From: Amia ocellicauda
Taxonomy: Eukaryota > Chordata > Actinopteri > Amiiformes > Amiidae
Reading direction: 5' to 3'
Assembly (NCBI RefSeq): GCF_036373705.1
Contig: NC_089850.1
Location: forward strand, 34,024,233-34,088,232
Length of the DNA: 64,000 nucleotides
Below, one piece after another: positions 10,219-19,870 of this stretch (position 1 is its first letter; every line of letters starts with the position of its first letter). The notes beneath the pieces are model-generated. The model ran no database searches. It was given only the letters and a program-made list of their open reading frames with translations, and had not been told where the DNA came from. Both the position numbers and the translations under genes were made by a program.

Positions 10219-11803
10219 GTTGCAAATATATTATAAAAATTAACCTCACTGTATACTTTCAACATATCAGATATATGTATTATCTCTGTAGGGATATGAA
10301 AAGTTCTTCCAATCATCTTTAAACAATAATAAGAAATAAAGTGTCAGTTGTGACACACACACACACACACACACGCACACACATATACATATATACACAC
10401 ACATTAAGGATACAGTGATTCATCCAATTTAAACTCACTTGTGGAATCAGCTCCAAATTTAATAGATGTGCAACAGCTATTGAAATTTCAGAGTAGGCTT
10501 CTCCCACCACAGCCTGCACTCTGACGGGGGGCTCACTTGTGTTGTAGTGCTCCTGTGCGCAGCTTCCAGGATAGTTCAGGAAGGCCATGGTGGCCCTGAT
10601 TGCAGTGGAGACATCGGAGCACGAGTCATAGATTTCATACCCCAACATAAGTCCATTGAGCAGAGACGAGTTATTAATAACTTCAATAGCATGTTTCATA
10701 GCCAGCATCTGGGTGAACCCTCCAATGTTCAATCTAAGAGCACAAGAGGAAAACATACAGTTAGGTCCATACATATTTGAACAGTGACACAATTGTCATC
10801 ATTTGGCTTTGTAGGCCACCACAATGGATTTGAGTGTAGACTTTCATCTTTAATTTGAGGGTAGTTACATCCAAATTGGGTGAACAGTGTTGGAATTACA
10901 CAGATTTTTATATGTGGTCCCCCCAGTTTTAGGGGCTCAGAAGTATTTGGACAAACTAACATAATCATGAATTAAATAGTGAGTTTAAAAATTTGGTTGC
11001 AAATCGTTTCCAAACCCCCCAAGAACAAGCAGGAACTAAAGACAGCTGCAGACACCAGGGAAGAAACCCAGCATCTGGTGATGTCTATGGGTTCCAGATT
11101 CAGGCAGTCATTGACTGCAAAGGATTTGCAACGAAGTATTGAAACTCACAATTTAATTCATGATTATGTTAGTTTGTCCAAATACTTTTGAGCCCCTAAA
11201 ATGTGGTGTAATTCCTACACCGTTCAACCAATTTGGATGTAACTACCCTCAAATTAAAGATGAAAGTCTACACTTAAAGCACATCTTGATTGTTTCCTTT
11301 CAAATCCATTGTTGTGGCGTACAGAGCCAAAATGATGACAATTGTGTCACTGTCCAAATATTTATGGGCCTAACTGTAGCTGAGATTTGAATATTAAACC
11401 TGAAAATCTGAATTTAGCAAAGCAAACAACAAATACATAATATAATATAATATTATATTAAAAAGCATCATAATAAACTGTGACAAGGTAAAAATAGTAA
11501 TTATTGATTAAAGCAATTCTAGCAATTACTAAAATCATGTTAGTACTGACACTCATAGAAATTGAATCACATTTGTTTACAGATATAAATGAATCATTAA
11601 CTTATCTATACTTACGAGTTACATATAGCAGGTTCTGGTTTTGTCACATTCATTGACAGAACAGTTTGCTCATGAACTGGGAACAGTCCACTGATGATAA
11701 TATCCCCAGGAGCTGTTACTCCGATAAGCCCTGGAGCATCGGTGCTAGCTTGGCAGGACCTTAAGAAAAAGATTAAGCATGAAATCCAAACATAGCATGC
11801 CAT
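1225..11803 (-). CDS. gprc6a: GPRC6A, class C GPCR for basic amino acids (six coding exons)
   Basis: Coding exons, in order of transcription, are 11803-11616, 10733-10439, 7180-6404, 6179-5967, 5651-5528 and 2321-1225. All junctions are GT-AG and in phase and give about 897 residues, close to the roughly 926 of human GPRC6A. Exon 1 starts at an ATG in good context (GAGATGG) and carries a hydrophobic signal peptide. Residues about 20-490 are the Venus-flytrap domain, with [29 protein letters not shown] and [14 protein letters not shown]. Exon 5 is the cysteine-rich linker. Exon 6 encodes the seven-helix domain, with [13 protein letters not shown] and [10 protein letters not shown], and ends in RRKRISSI, close to the human C-terminus. 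In this family the receptor senses L-Arg, L-Lys and cations and signals through G proteins at the cell surface; fish orthologues act in olfaction. The Ser of YSEI and the Thr of STAE, which contact amino-acid ligands in the family, are kept. I see no frameshift or stop. Confidence 0.93.
2540..3430 (+). mobile_element. Decayed non-LTR retrotransposon (L2/Rex-like reverse transcriptase)
   Basis: Scattered plus-strand reading frames match a typical fish LINE reverse transcriptase. A linker (about 2568-2720) is followed by [10 protein letters not shown] and [12 protein letters not shown], then [10 protein letters not shown] and [20 protein letters not shown] at about 3020-3130, then a C-terminal piece with IIGSD and [11 protein letters not shown] at about 3210-3420. 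Stops and frameshifts interrupt it and the central catalytic segment is missing. It lies inside intron 5 of gprc6a, antisense to the host gene. The clade is inferred from motif style only. Confidence 0.75.
3434..4560 (-). mobile_element. CR1 LINE, 3' fragment (RT C-terminus and 3' end)
   Basis: The minus strand encodes the C-terminal part of a CR1 reverse transcriptase. 4197-3892 holds [13 protein letters not shown] and [17 protein letters not shown]; 3759-3499 holds KWKLGFKAF and [13 protein letters not shown]. It ends at the characteristic CR1 3' sequence near 3434-3490. The 46.6-45.66 kb stretch is homologous base for base apart from small differences. Homology stops at about 4556. It sits in gprc6a intron 5. 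Confidence 0.85.
4865..5280 (+). mobile_element. CR1 LINE, inverted 5' fragment (leader and ORF1 start)
   Basis: The sequence matches the 5' leader and start of ORF1 of the CR1 copy at 49285-48980, but on the plus strand. It has [19 protein letters not shown] from 4970, then a stop, then FICECC and a run matching [13 protein letters not shown] to about 5270. It is opposite in orientation to the CR1 3' fragment just to its left, with about 3 kb of element missing between them. One inverted insertion or two separate insertions would both explain this. Confidence 0.8.
7404..7450. repeat. (TA)n microsatellite
   Basis: An uninterrupted TA run immediately left of the Tc1-like element that starts at 7451. 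It lies upstream of exon 3, in intron 2 of gprc6a. Confidence 0.9.
7451..8340 (+). mobile_element. Tc1/mariner element, internally deleted (divergent D36E type)
   Basis: Inverted ends share GGTGACAAATTAAAGGAAAA (left about 7460-7479; right, inverted, about 8313-8333), and both sides are TA-rich. The remaining reading frame (7777-8220) encodes the C-terminal half of a transposase: QDDNAPIH, then [14 protein letters not shown]. The spacing from the second catalytic Asp to Glu is 36 residues. Most of the N-terminal DNA-binding region is lost or out of frame, so it is non-autonomous. It differs in ends and sequence from the element at 8971-10180. Confidence 0.85.
7777..8220 (+). pseudogene. Tc1-like transposase, C-terminal remnant
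   Basis: The 147 residues cover [20 protein letters not shown], the second catalytic Asp in [10 protein letters not shown] and the catalytic Glu in [10 protein letters not shown] full Tc1 transposase is about 340 residues, so over half is missing, including the first catalytic Asp and the helix-turn-helix region. It is a relic inside a gprc6a intron on the opposite strand to the host gene. Confidence 0.8.
8971..10180 (+). mobile_element. Complete DD36E Tc1/mariner transposon
   Basis: The inverted ends begin CACTCACCTAAAGGATTATT (8971) and end with its complement at about 10180; the last two bases of the right end are missing. TA tracts flank both sides. The single transposase gene is intact. 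The partial copy at 1-783 is nearly identical, which points to recent movement. It lies in intron 2 of gprc6a, antisense to the host gene. Confidence 0.93.
9119..10150 (+). CDS. Tc1/mariner transposase, DD36E type, intact
   Basis: This single-exon gene encodes 343 residues, the normal full length. Residues about 1-110 hold two helix-turn-helix-like parts: [20 protein letters not shown], then a second with [11 protein letters not shown]. The catalytic triad is Asp in WSDESRF, Asp in QQDNAPCH and Glu in NPIEHLW. Thirty-six residues separate the last two, where classical Tc1 has 34. That fits the DD36E (Incomer) group described in animals. The protein would cut and paste the element through its inverted ends. 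Compared with the copy at 1-783 it lacks three residues (Glu-Ile-Thr) near position 90. No stop or frameshift is seen, so it could be active, though activity cannot be judged from sequence. Confidence 0.92.
   Translation: MGKKGDLSNFERGMVVGARRAGLSISQSAQLLGFSRTTISRVYKEWCEKGKTSSMRQSCGRKCLVDARGQRRMGRLIQADRRATLTRYNRGMQQSICEATTRTTLRRMGYNSRRPHRVPLISTTNRKKRLQFAQAHQNWTVEDWKNVAWSDESRFLLIHSDGRVRIWRKQNENMDPSCLVTTVQAGGGGGVMVWGMFSWHTLGPLVPIGHRLNATAYLSIVSDHVHPFMTTTYPSSDGYFQQDNAPCHKGRIISNWFLEHDNEFTVLNWPPQSPDLNPIEHLWDVVERELRALDVHPTNLHQLQDAILSIWANISKECFQHLVESMPRRIKAVLKAKGGQTQY
10181..10214. repeat. (TA)n microsatellite
   Basis: A TA run directly following the right end of the complete DD36E element; with the run at 8951-8970 it brackets the insertion. 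Confidence 0.85.
10350..10403. repeat. (AC)n / AT-AC microsatellite
   Basis: CA repeats with short TATACATA interruptions, lying about 40 bases past the donor site of gprc6a exon 2. Confidence 0.85.
10734..10765 (-). promoter_or_regulatory. gprc6a intron 1 acceptor and putative branch point overlapping a Tc1 end
   Basis: Read on the minus strand, the intron ends with a pyrimidine-rich tract and TTAG directly before exon 2 (exon edge 10733). The only good branch-point match, CTAAC, has its adenosine about 27 bases upstream of the AG. That motif lies inside the terminal inverted repeat of the Tc1-derived element that ends at 10758. Confidence 0.5.
10758..11376. mobile_element. Non-autonomous Tc1-like element (MITE)
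   Basis: The ends are inverted copies of CAGTTAGGTCCATAAATATT-type sequence, flanked by TA on both sides. The 619-bp interior has long inverted subterminal stretches (10758-10980 pairs with 11150-11376) and no transposase. The family matches the longer copy at 14148-15671. It fills most of gprc6a intron 1 and stops 24 bases from exon 2. Confidence 0.88.
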
Positions 11804-14147
11804 CTCTCCTTCCTCACCATGCTCCGGTACACTGCACACTACTGAAGCCTTTTCTGGACGTCCCCTTTTAAAATGCATGCTGTTTCCTGATTCATTTGCA
11901 TGTCTCTGGGAGCCTGATGGTCTTGAGAATCACCCAAGAAACGCCTTAGACAGGTTCTGTGTCAAATGGTGTACCTATTATAACATAAACGTGTTTTGTG
12001 CAGGTAAATAATAAAAACATTATTCTGCTCTTACAAGAGTCTCTATTCATTTTAAGGCACCAAGCTACATTTTTATTATTCAGTTTATTATTGTGAAAAC
12101 AGAGAGGATTTTTTTATTTCCTTTATTTCTCTCTCTTTCCTGTAGCACAATCATGCTTTCTGCTCTGAACTGGAATCTCACATGACATGTGACAATCAAC
12201 AATTTTGAGGACAGGTTTGATTTCCCAGAAGGGAGACCATATTGTAAGCATGGGAGTGACAGTTACAATAAGGGTTTTTAAGATTTTGGATTGAGCCTCA
12301 TTACAGGAATTGCTTTGAAAAACAGGACTGACGTTTAGAAAATCAGATTGCTGTCAATTTGACAACCTGAAGAAAGAGCAATGATATTTAAAGATTTCTG
12401 CTTTTTAAAAGTCTTGGCAAACAATTTTACTGTCTGAGTTTGTTTTTTCACAACAGGCAATTTATACAAATGTCTGGAGCTTTTAAATGTTTCTACCTGC
12501 ATTTCTGCAAGGAATTCTACACATAACAATTGGAGTTCCTCTATGTTTTAACATACTACAAAAGCTATTTAGCAAACCTGTCTGATGACATTAAATGAGA
12601 CCTTGCAAGAAGGAAATCAAGTGATTTCATAATATTTGTGTTATTTGTGCCAGCAATGTTTTAAGATACAGCTGCGGCAAAGTATTGTATTTTTAAATGT
12701 AATTTCAGTAAAATAACTACTAAATGACTGAACACAGTGTTAGTGTAAAGCCTTGTCCATGCTATTTCCAAATGCAAGGTGTTATGTGTCTTTATGGGTT
12801 GTTATAGTGTATAAGTAAAATACATAACACTCTTTTAAAAACAAATTAAATTCCCAAAAATTACTGATAGCTCAATCCAGCATGAATGCTCTTTCAGTTT
12901 ATCACAATGTGTTGTGTCATAACTACAAAACGACAAGATTTGTCTTCCCTACATACAGCAGTGATTATTATCAAGTCAACTGAATGTTATTATTTCATTA
13001 CCATCTCTGCAGATTGCTGTTTTTTATTTTTATTCTGGTTTTGAATGTGGGATTGTTTACTTGCTTAAACAATCTCCAGAATGGATTAATCTCTGTTGTT
13101 GTAAAGTGGAAAATAATGACAGGGTCAAATAACTTTACATATATTGTGAGCAGCTCACAAAGTCTATCACTGGGCCTGTGAGTGTTCAGGAGGCTCCAGA
13201 GAGAAGGGCCTGGAAAACCTGGAATCAAGCTGCAATGAACTCTCACTGCTAGATTGATTGGTGACCCAGGTTTTGGTAAGCAACAATAAGGCCGTTACAA
13301 AACATCTGGGTTGTTTGGGCTAAGGTTTGTTCATTACTTTTTTGGGGTGGGGCTATTTAGCAAATTAGTACATAATTTTGTGGCCTGAGTGCCACCTGAA
13401 CTTAACAGGCATTGTTTTGGGAGTTGTCTGATGATAGTGAAGAACCAAGTAAAGAATTGAAGTCTGGAAGCACAGAGGATAACATATTTATTTAACATGG
13501 CCGGCCTGGAAGGCCCTGACATGGAAGTTCTCCACCTGAGCCGAGTCTCTCTGAACAACAATTTAACAGCTTTTATACAACGCATGACATGTGGTTCTGT
13601 GGGCAGGGTCAGTTACATGCTTCCTAGAAGTGTTGCTTTGAGGTCAGGTTTCTGGCCTTTGTTATGTTTATGGTTGTCTTCCTTGGGGGGGGGGGGGGTT
13701 TGGGATGCAGAAACCAGATGGCTTCCTTTGATGTACTGCAAGAGGTCCGATCCCACGGTCATCATTATCAACTGTCAATCAATCATTATCAAAGACAGCT
13801 CCTGCTTGTCTGGAGAAACAACAAATCTACGAACAGATACTAAGCAAACTGCCAACTGTGGGCTATTTATCTGTTTGGGTGATCCTCTTATCATAATAAA
13901 CAGAAGTCAAAGTGGAGAGAGGAATGTCTAGAGGGTATGCCCTGAACAACTGCCTTAGTGGCTGTTGCTAGCTCGATAAATCTAATTTGCTGGGTCTGCA
14001 TACTATTATTAATATAAACATTATACAGGCTCTTCAATATGGAGGTGGGGAGTCTCTGGGAGATCCCTTGATGAATAATGTGCTGTCTGTTTTATAGTGT
14101 CAGCTATGGGTCAACAGTAACTCAATCACATTACACACACACACATA
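11804..14147. other. Intergenic, upstream of gprc6a; no gene seen
   Basis: AT-rich sequence without convincing coding signal on either strand. The first few hundred bases should hold the gprc6a promoter and 5' UTR, but I see no clear TATA box in good position. A homopolymer of about twelve G lies at 13687-13698. Short open frames at 13334-13931 resemble no family I recognise. Confidence 0.5.
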
Positions 14148-15671
14148 CAGTTAGGTCCATAAATATTTGGACAGTGACACAATTGTCATCATTTTGGCTC
14201 TGTACGCCACAACAATGGATTTGAAAGGAAACAAGATGTGCTTTAAGTGTAGACTTTCATCTTTAATTTGAGGGTAGTTACATCCAAATTGGTTGAACGG
14301 TGTAGGAATTACACCACATTTTATGGGCTCAAAAGTATTTGGACAAACTAACATAATCATGAATTAAATTGTGAGTTTCAATACTGGTTGCAAATCCTTT
14401 GCAGTCAATGACTGCCTGAATCTGGAACCCATAGACATCACCAGATGCTGGGTTTCTTCCCTGGTGTCTGCAGCTGTCTTTAGTTCCTGCTTGTTCTTGG
14501 GGGGTTTTGCCTTCAGTTTTGCCTTAGAAATCAAAACAAACCAATCAGAGTGATAGCAAAAACATTAGGTGTGGCCAAATCAACTATTTGGTACATTCTT
14601 TAAAAGAAAGAACACACTGGTGAGCTCAGGAACACCAAAAGGCCCAGAAGACCACAGAAAACAACTGTGGTGGATGACAGAAGAATTCTTTCCCTGGTGA
14701 AGAAAACCCCCTTCACAACAGTTGGCCATAATCAAGAACACCCTCCAGGAGGTAGACGTATTTGTGTCAAAGTCAACAATCAAGAGAAGACTTTGCCATA
14801 TTAAATACAGAGGGTTTACCACAAGATGTAAACATCAAACAGGAAGACCAGATTAGAGTTTGCCAAAAAACATCTGAAGATCCCTGTACAGTTCTGGAAC
14901 AACATCCTATGGACAGATGAGACAAATATCAACTTGTACCAGAATGATGGGAAGAGAAGAGTATGGAGAAGGGAAGGAACTGCTCATGATCCGAAGTATA
15001 ACCCCCTCATCTGTGAAGCATGTTATGGCATGGGCATGTATGGCTGCTAAAGGAACTGGTTCCCTTGTATTTATTGATGGTGTGACTGCTGACAAAAGCA
15101 GCAGGATGAATTCTGAAGTGTTTAGGGCTTTATTATCTGTTCAGATTCAGACAAATGCTTCGAAACTCATTGCACAGTGCTTCCCAGAGCAGATGGACAA
15201 TGACCTGAAGCACACTGCGAAAGCAACCCAAGACTTTTTTAAGGCGAAGAAGTGGAATGTTCTGCAATGGACAAGTCAATCACCTGACCTGAATCCAATT
15301 GAGCAGCATTTCACTTGCTGAAGACAAAACTGAAGGCAAAATGCCCCAAGAACAAACAGTAACTAAAGACAGCTGCATTACAGGCCTGGCAGAGCATCAC
15401 CAGGGAAGAAACCCAGCATCTGGTGATGTCTATGGGCTCCAGACTTCAGGCAGACATTGACTGCAAAAAATTTGCAACCAAGTTTTTAAACTCACAATTT
15501 AATTCATGATTATGTTAGTTTGTCCAAATACTTCTGAGCCCCTAAAACTGGGGGGACCACATATAAAAATCAGTGAAATTCCAACTGTTTCCTTTCAAAT
15601 CCATTGTGGTAGCGTACAGAGCCAAAATGATGACAATTGTGTCACTGTCCAAATATTTATGGACTGAATGG
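14148..15671 (+). mobile_element. Decayed Tc1-like (DD34E) transposon
   Basis: The left end matches CAGTTAGGTCCATAAATATT with TA before it. The right end is a degraded inverted copy finishing near 15671. At 1.5 kb it is about full length for Tc1. Transposase fragments run from about 14600 to 15320 in shifting frames. It is the longer relative of the MITE at 10758-11376. Confidence 0.85.
14917..15321 (+). pseudogene. Tc1-like transposase remnant (DD34E)
   Basis: The longest open piece encodes 134 residues of the catalytic half, including HVMAWACMAAKGTGSLVFID, the second Asp in MDNDLKH and the Glu in SPDLNPIEQ, 34 residues apart. Upstream frames (14600-14910) show more transposase with stops. 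The protein cannot be made whole from this copy. Confidence 0.82.
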
Positions 15672-16625
15672 TATATAGAACATATTAAAAAGAGAAATCT
15701 GAAACAAGTTGATGGAGCTCCGAAGAAACTTTGGCACCTTTGGCACCAAACATTTAAAAGTCATCAGAAGGAGTGTGTAGGTAGAATTTACAGTCTTCCC
15801 TCTATCCAACTGCTACACACCTTTGTTTTCCTCTCCATTTGTTGTGTCTTGGGACCCCTAAAAGAGACTGGCTCCCAGAGGATGAACTCACATATCCCCC
15901 TGGAAGGAGAGTGACAACTTCCGGCCTGGAAATGATCCACACATCTCAGTCCAGGCACAGTGACGAATTGCGTTCTGCAGTGTTCAGTGCAATAAACTGC
16001 TTTACATGTTCATGACTTTTCATACCTTTTGTCTGCCCACTGATGGTGGTGTATATAGCCTGTAGCTAGTAATCTGGTGGCATGTTGAACTCTTGGCTCT
16101 TCAGGTTATGCAGTCTGTATGAGTAGGCACAGTGAGAAAGAGTCAAAATATAGTATAGATACTATTTCGGATCAACCTCTTTCAGTTTTAGATCTGTCGC
16201 TAGGAGGCAGCACTCATGCAGAAATGCAGTTTATAGACAGGAGGTCTCCTCTTTGTCATGTGTGCGTCAGTTAGCCATAGATAGCTACATATATTTGCAA
16301 TTGGGAGCACTAGGTAATGCAGTCCAGGCTTTTATCACCTCTGGCGTGTGCAACAATTAGCTTGAACATAAATTAAGATAGTTGGTCACATAGTGCTATT
16401 AAGAACACGTTCCCGTGTTACAACTTGAATTAATTAATAAACTGCGATTTAAATCCCACTGAGCTTCCCACCACCGACGCTGTTCAGAGACTGAGTGCTA
16501 GGATCGCTATTTCGTATCTGAGAAGTGTATTGATGAATTGACGTACAGGTTCCAGTATTTGCTGGTATTGATTTGAAATCAGTGTGATCGCCACCGCATT
16601 CCCAAACTAATAAAGGTGAGTCTGA

Positions 16626-16658
<33 letters not shown>

Positions 16659-16763
16659 TGCTGCTATACTCTCTCCCTCTCACTCCCTCTGGGGGGAGTG
16701 TCGGTCTGATAATTAAATGAATAATGAACAGTGTCCAGTCAGCCTGTGTGTGATTTCTCTCTC
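15672..16763. other. Intergenic; ATT microsatellite and an outlying minisatellite unit
   Basis: No gene is evident. A (TTA)n run lies at about 16628-16660, just after a donor-like AAAG/GTGAGT at 16613, so 16450-16613 could be a non-coding first exon of the downstream gene; this is a weak inference. At 16728-16763 there is one diverged unit (CAGTGTCCAGTCAGCCTGTG) of the minisatellite that resumes at 17615. Confidence 0.4.
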
Positions 16764-17600
16764 CCAATTCAATTCAATGCAAGCTTTATTGTCATGACAT
16801 TTGTATACAAGTGTTACCAAAGCTTGTGCTATAATTGATGCATATAAACAGGGAAATATAGATTTATAGAAAATAAAGTAAAACAAAAAAATAGAATGAA
16901 AATACATACCTAGCTTAAACATCAGTCAAATAATTAAATGAATAAATAAAAAGAAAATCACTGAAAATGGTATGATTAGGTATATTTCAATACATAAAGT
17001 AATATATATATATCATAGTAAATAATTGTAATAATATTTATGAGAAAAAAAGACATTGATAAAATGTCTCTTATTCCCAGTAAAGTTGGCTGCTATACTG
17101 GTGGTGTTCTCCTCTCCCAGAAGGATGGGGACCTTTTCTGTATCTGAGAGGAGTGTGAATTCTCTGATATGGTTCAGAAATGTGGGGGTGTATTCTTTTC
17201 GTATGTCTGTGTATTTTGTGCAGGACAGCAGGAAGTGTGTCTCTGTTTCGATCTCTCCCTGCTCACAGTGGCCACACAACCGCTCCTCTCTGGCCACCCA
17301 GGACCGTCTGTGCCGGCCCGTTTCAATCGACAGGTTCAGTACCTTGTTGATGTTTGCCTTTCTTTTGAGTTTTTGATTTTTAGGTAATCTGCTAATTTAA
17401 TAATCCTATTTAAGGCCCAAAAACATTCAAGTTTCATTGTATTCCTCCTTTAGGTTAAGGTCGATTGTTTAGGTTGTTGTGGAGATCTGGCCCTGGGGCT
17501 GTCTGATGTCCGTGCAGCTCGGGGTCACGAGCCTCAGACCAAGAGGGCCCAGGGGGTCCTGCTCCGGGGAGAGCTGGTTGCTCAGTAGTGCTTTGTGGTG
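16764..17600 (-). mobile_element. LINE 3' fragment (C-terminal RT tail)
   Basis: The minus strand 17297-17013 encodes a cysteine/histidine-bearing LINE C-terminus: RLCGHCEQGEIETETHFLLS, then CTKYTDIR. The 3' end lies in the AATTCAATTCAATGCAAGCT-type sequence near 16764, a motif I know as common in fish repeats. Its outer edges abut minisatellite units on both sides, so it appears to be inserted into that array. The right boundary is approximate. Confidence 0.65.
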
Positions 17601-17614
17601 CTCTCTCTCTCTCT

Positions 17615-17980
17615 CAGCGCAGTGTCCAGTCAGCCTGTGTCTGATTTGACCCTCTCTCTCTCAGCGCAGTGTCCAGTCAGCCTGTGTCTGATTTGACCCT
17701 CTCTCTCTCAGCGCAGTGTCCAGTCAGCCTGTGTCTGATTTGACCCTCTCTCTCTCAGCGCAGTGTCCAGTCAGCCTGTGTCTGATTTGACCCTCTCTCT
17801 CTCAGCGCAGTGTCCAGTCAGCCTGTGTCTGATTTGACCCTCTCTCTCTCAGCACAGTGTCCAGTCAGCCTGTGTCTGATTTGACCCTCTCTCTCTCAGC
17901 GCAGTGTCCAGTCAGCCTGTGTCTGATTTGACTCTCTCTCTCTCAGCGCAGTGTCCAGTCAGCCTGTGTCTGATTTGACC

Positions 17981-18011
<31 letters not shown>

Positions 18012-18060
18012 AGCGCAGTGTCCAGTGCTTTATTATCTCACTCTCTCTCTCAGCGCAGTG
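17615..18060. repeat. 47-bp minisatellite beside the grcc10 start
   Basis: Unit starts at 17615, 17662, 17709, 17756, 17803, 17850, 17897 and 17944 are exactly 47 bases apart. Partial units start at 18011 and 18051. Each unit begins CAGCGCAGTGTCCAGTCAGC and ends in a (CT)n tract, so every unit boundary reads as a polypyrimidine tract followed by CAG. The last partial unit runs into the 5' leader of the grcc10 coding exon (ATG at 18094). Confidence 0.95.
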
Positions 18061-18093
18061 TCCGGTACTGTGGCAGCAATTGGTGAAGAGAGG

Positions 18094-19696
18094 ATGGCGT
18101 CTGCTCAGCCGCAGCAGCCCGTCCTGACTGTGGAGCAGGCCAGAGGTGAGAGAGATGTGCTGCAATCCTAATTCACATTCAACTCGGTAGCAAGTAGCAA
18201 CTGTTACAATTATAATATCTCATTCATCCATTGTTATTATTAATAATAAAATACATTATGGTATATTACAGTGTGAAGAACGCAAAACTACTATTTCAAA
18301 TATTATTAAGCATGAGGTGTGCTTTGTGTATTGTTCTCTCCCATGCTAATAATACTGAAGTTACATTTTAATATCGTCTTTCCCCTCTTTCTCTGAGTTG
18401 TTATTGTACAGAGGGTTCTAGTGGACATTGTTGCTCACAGTGTTGCAGCTGTGTGTCATGTCTGATAGATAACTTGCTGTTGCTAGATGGAATGATGGAC
18501 CGTATTAGGATTTAACCTCCTGACTATTGCATTATGATTGAAAATTATTACTCCACCATAAACTATTTCCCTTTTTACCAATTTTCACCAATTCCAGTTA
18601 TTTTATGTGGAATCTGTAGCAATTCACAATTTCAGTAGCGATTGTATATAATAATATATATAAAGGCATGCGTTCTTTGAAAAACTCAAGCTACAGATTC
18701 GGCAGATTTTAGTTTAGTGTAGTACTGCATTTATGTTTCCACACCCCTTATCTTGTCTAATTTAATTTCAATCAGCTGGAAAATTCATTTTATCTGGGCT
18801 GAATCAATGCTCAACAAACTCTGAAAAATAATTTATAAATAATCGTTTAATGAAGAGTATTTAAATGAATTGCCAGATAACTATATTAAATTAAGAGTAT
18901 GTTCAGCTTGGCTATTCAGAAGCTTACTAGAGCACTGCTTATAGTATTGCACTGTATTGTACAATGTTATACAATGCAGTGTTGGCTGTGGTGCTCAGTG
19001 TTATACACCGCAGTGCTGTGTTGCAGTGGTACTCAATGTTACACAGTGCAGTGTGCTGTGTAGCTGAGGTGCTCAGTTTTACAGCGTGCTCTGTTGTGTT
19101 GCAGTGGTGCTGAGTGAGGTGATCCAGGCTTTCTCGGTGCCAGAGAATGCAGCGCGCATGGAGGAGGCGCGGGAGAGCGCCTGCAATGACATGGGCAAGA
19201 TGCTGCAGCTGGTTTTGCCCGTGGCCACGCAGATACAGCAGGAAGTCATCAAGGCCTACGGCTTCAACAATGAAGGAGAGGGTGAGTGATACAGGGCTCA
19301 ATGTAGACACAATATAGTACATTGACAATGATGGAGGGATTAAAATTGCAGTGACTAGGTTTTATATGGACACACTTGAGTGTCTGCCCACTAGAGCACA
19401 GTACAACACAAAGACCTGACGGGTGTTAGTTCAAACATGACGAGTTGCCACATGTAGGAGAGCGTATTCTATTGTGAACTATTATATTCTGCTTTGTTGG
19501 TTTATACACTGTAATGTGTGTTGAACAGTGTTGTTGTGTGCGTTATGTGTTTTTAGGTGTCCTGAAATTTGCCCGACTGGTGAAGATGTACGAGACTCAG
19601 GACCCCGAGATTGCTGCCCTGTCTGTCAAACTCAAGTCCCTCCTCCTCCCGCCTATGTCAGCCCCGCCCATGGGAGGAGGTGTCACAGCATCATAG
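18094..19696 (+). CDS. grcc10: C12orf57 homologue (GRCC10, protein C10)
   Basis: Three coding exons, 18094-18145, 19105-19281 and 19557-19696, join with GT-AG sites in phase to give 122 residues. Human C12orf57 has 126. The core is almost unchanged from mammals: ARESACNDMGKMLQLVLPVA, IQQEVIKAYGF, LKFARLVKMYETQDPEIA and LLLPPMSAP. It is a small, mostly helical, single-domain protein without a signal peptide or membrane segment. In human, loss of the gene causes a neurodevelopmental disorder (Temtamy syndrome); the biochemical role is poorly defined. The start is the first ATG after the CT-rich leader, in good context. A polyadenylation signal AATAAA lies at 19865-19870. It is convergent with the adenosine-receptor-like gene at 21829. 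Confidence 0.93.
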
Positions 19697-19864
19697 GCAT
19701 GCTTCCTGTACATGTCTTCAGCTTTTACTCATACGTGCAAGAGGTGCATTCTGGGATATCTGTTGTGTGTTCCCCATTGGGAATACAGTATAGTGCAATT
19801 TTATATTTGATATCATTATATATAAATATCTTCATACCTTGTGGCTGCATTTTACACAACCTAG

Positions 19865-19870
19865 AATAAA
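19865..19870 (+). terminator. Polyadenylation signal of grcc10
   Basis: AATAAA lies 169 bases past the stop codon, on the coding strand, and is the first canonical hexamer there. Confidence 0.6.
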
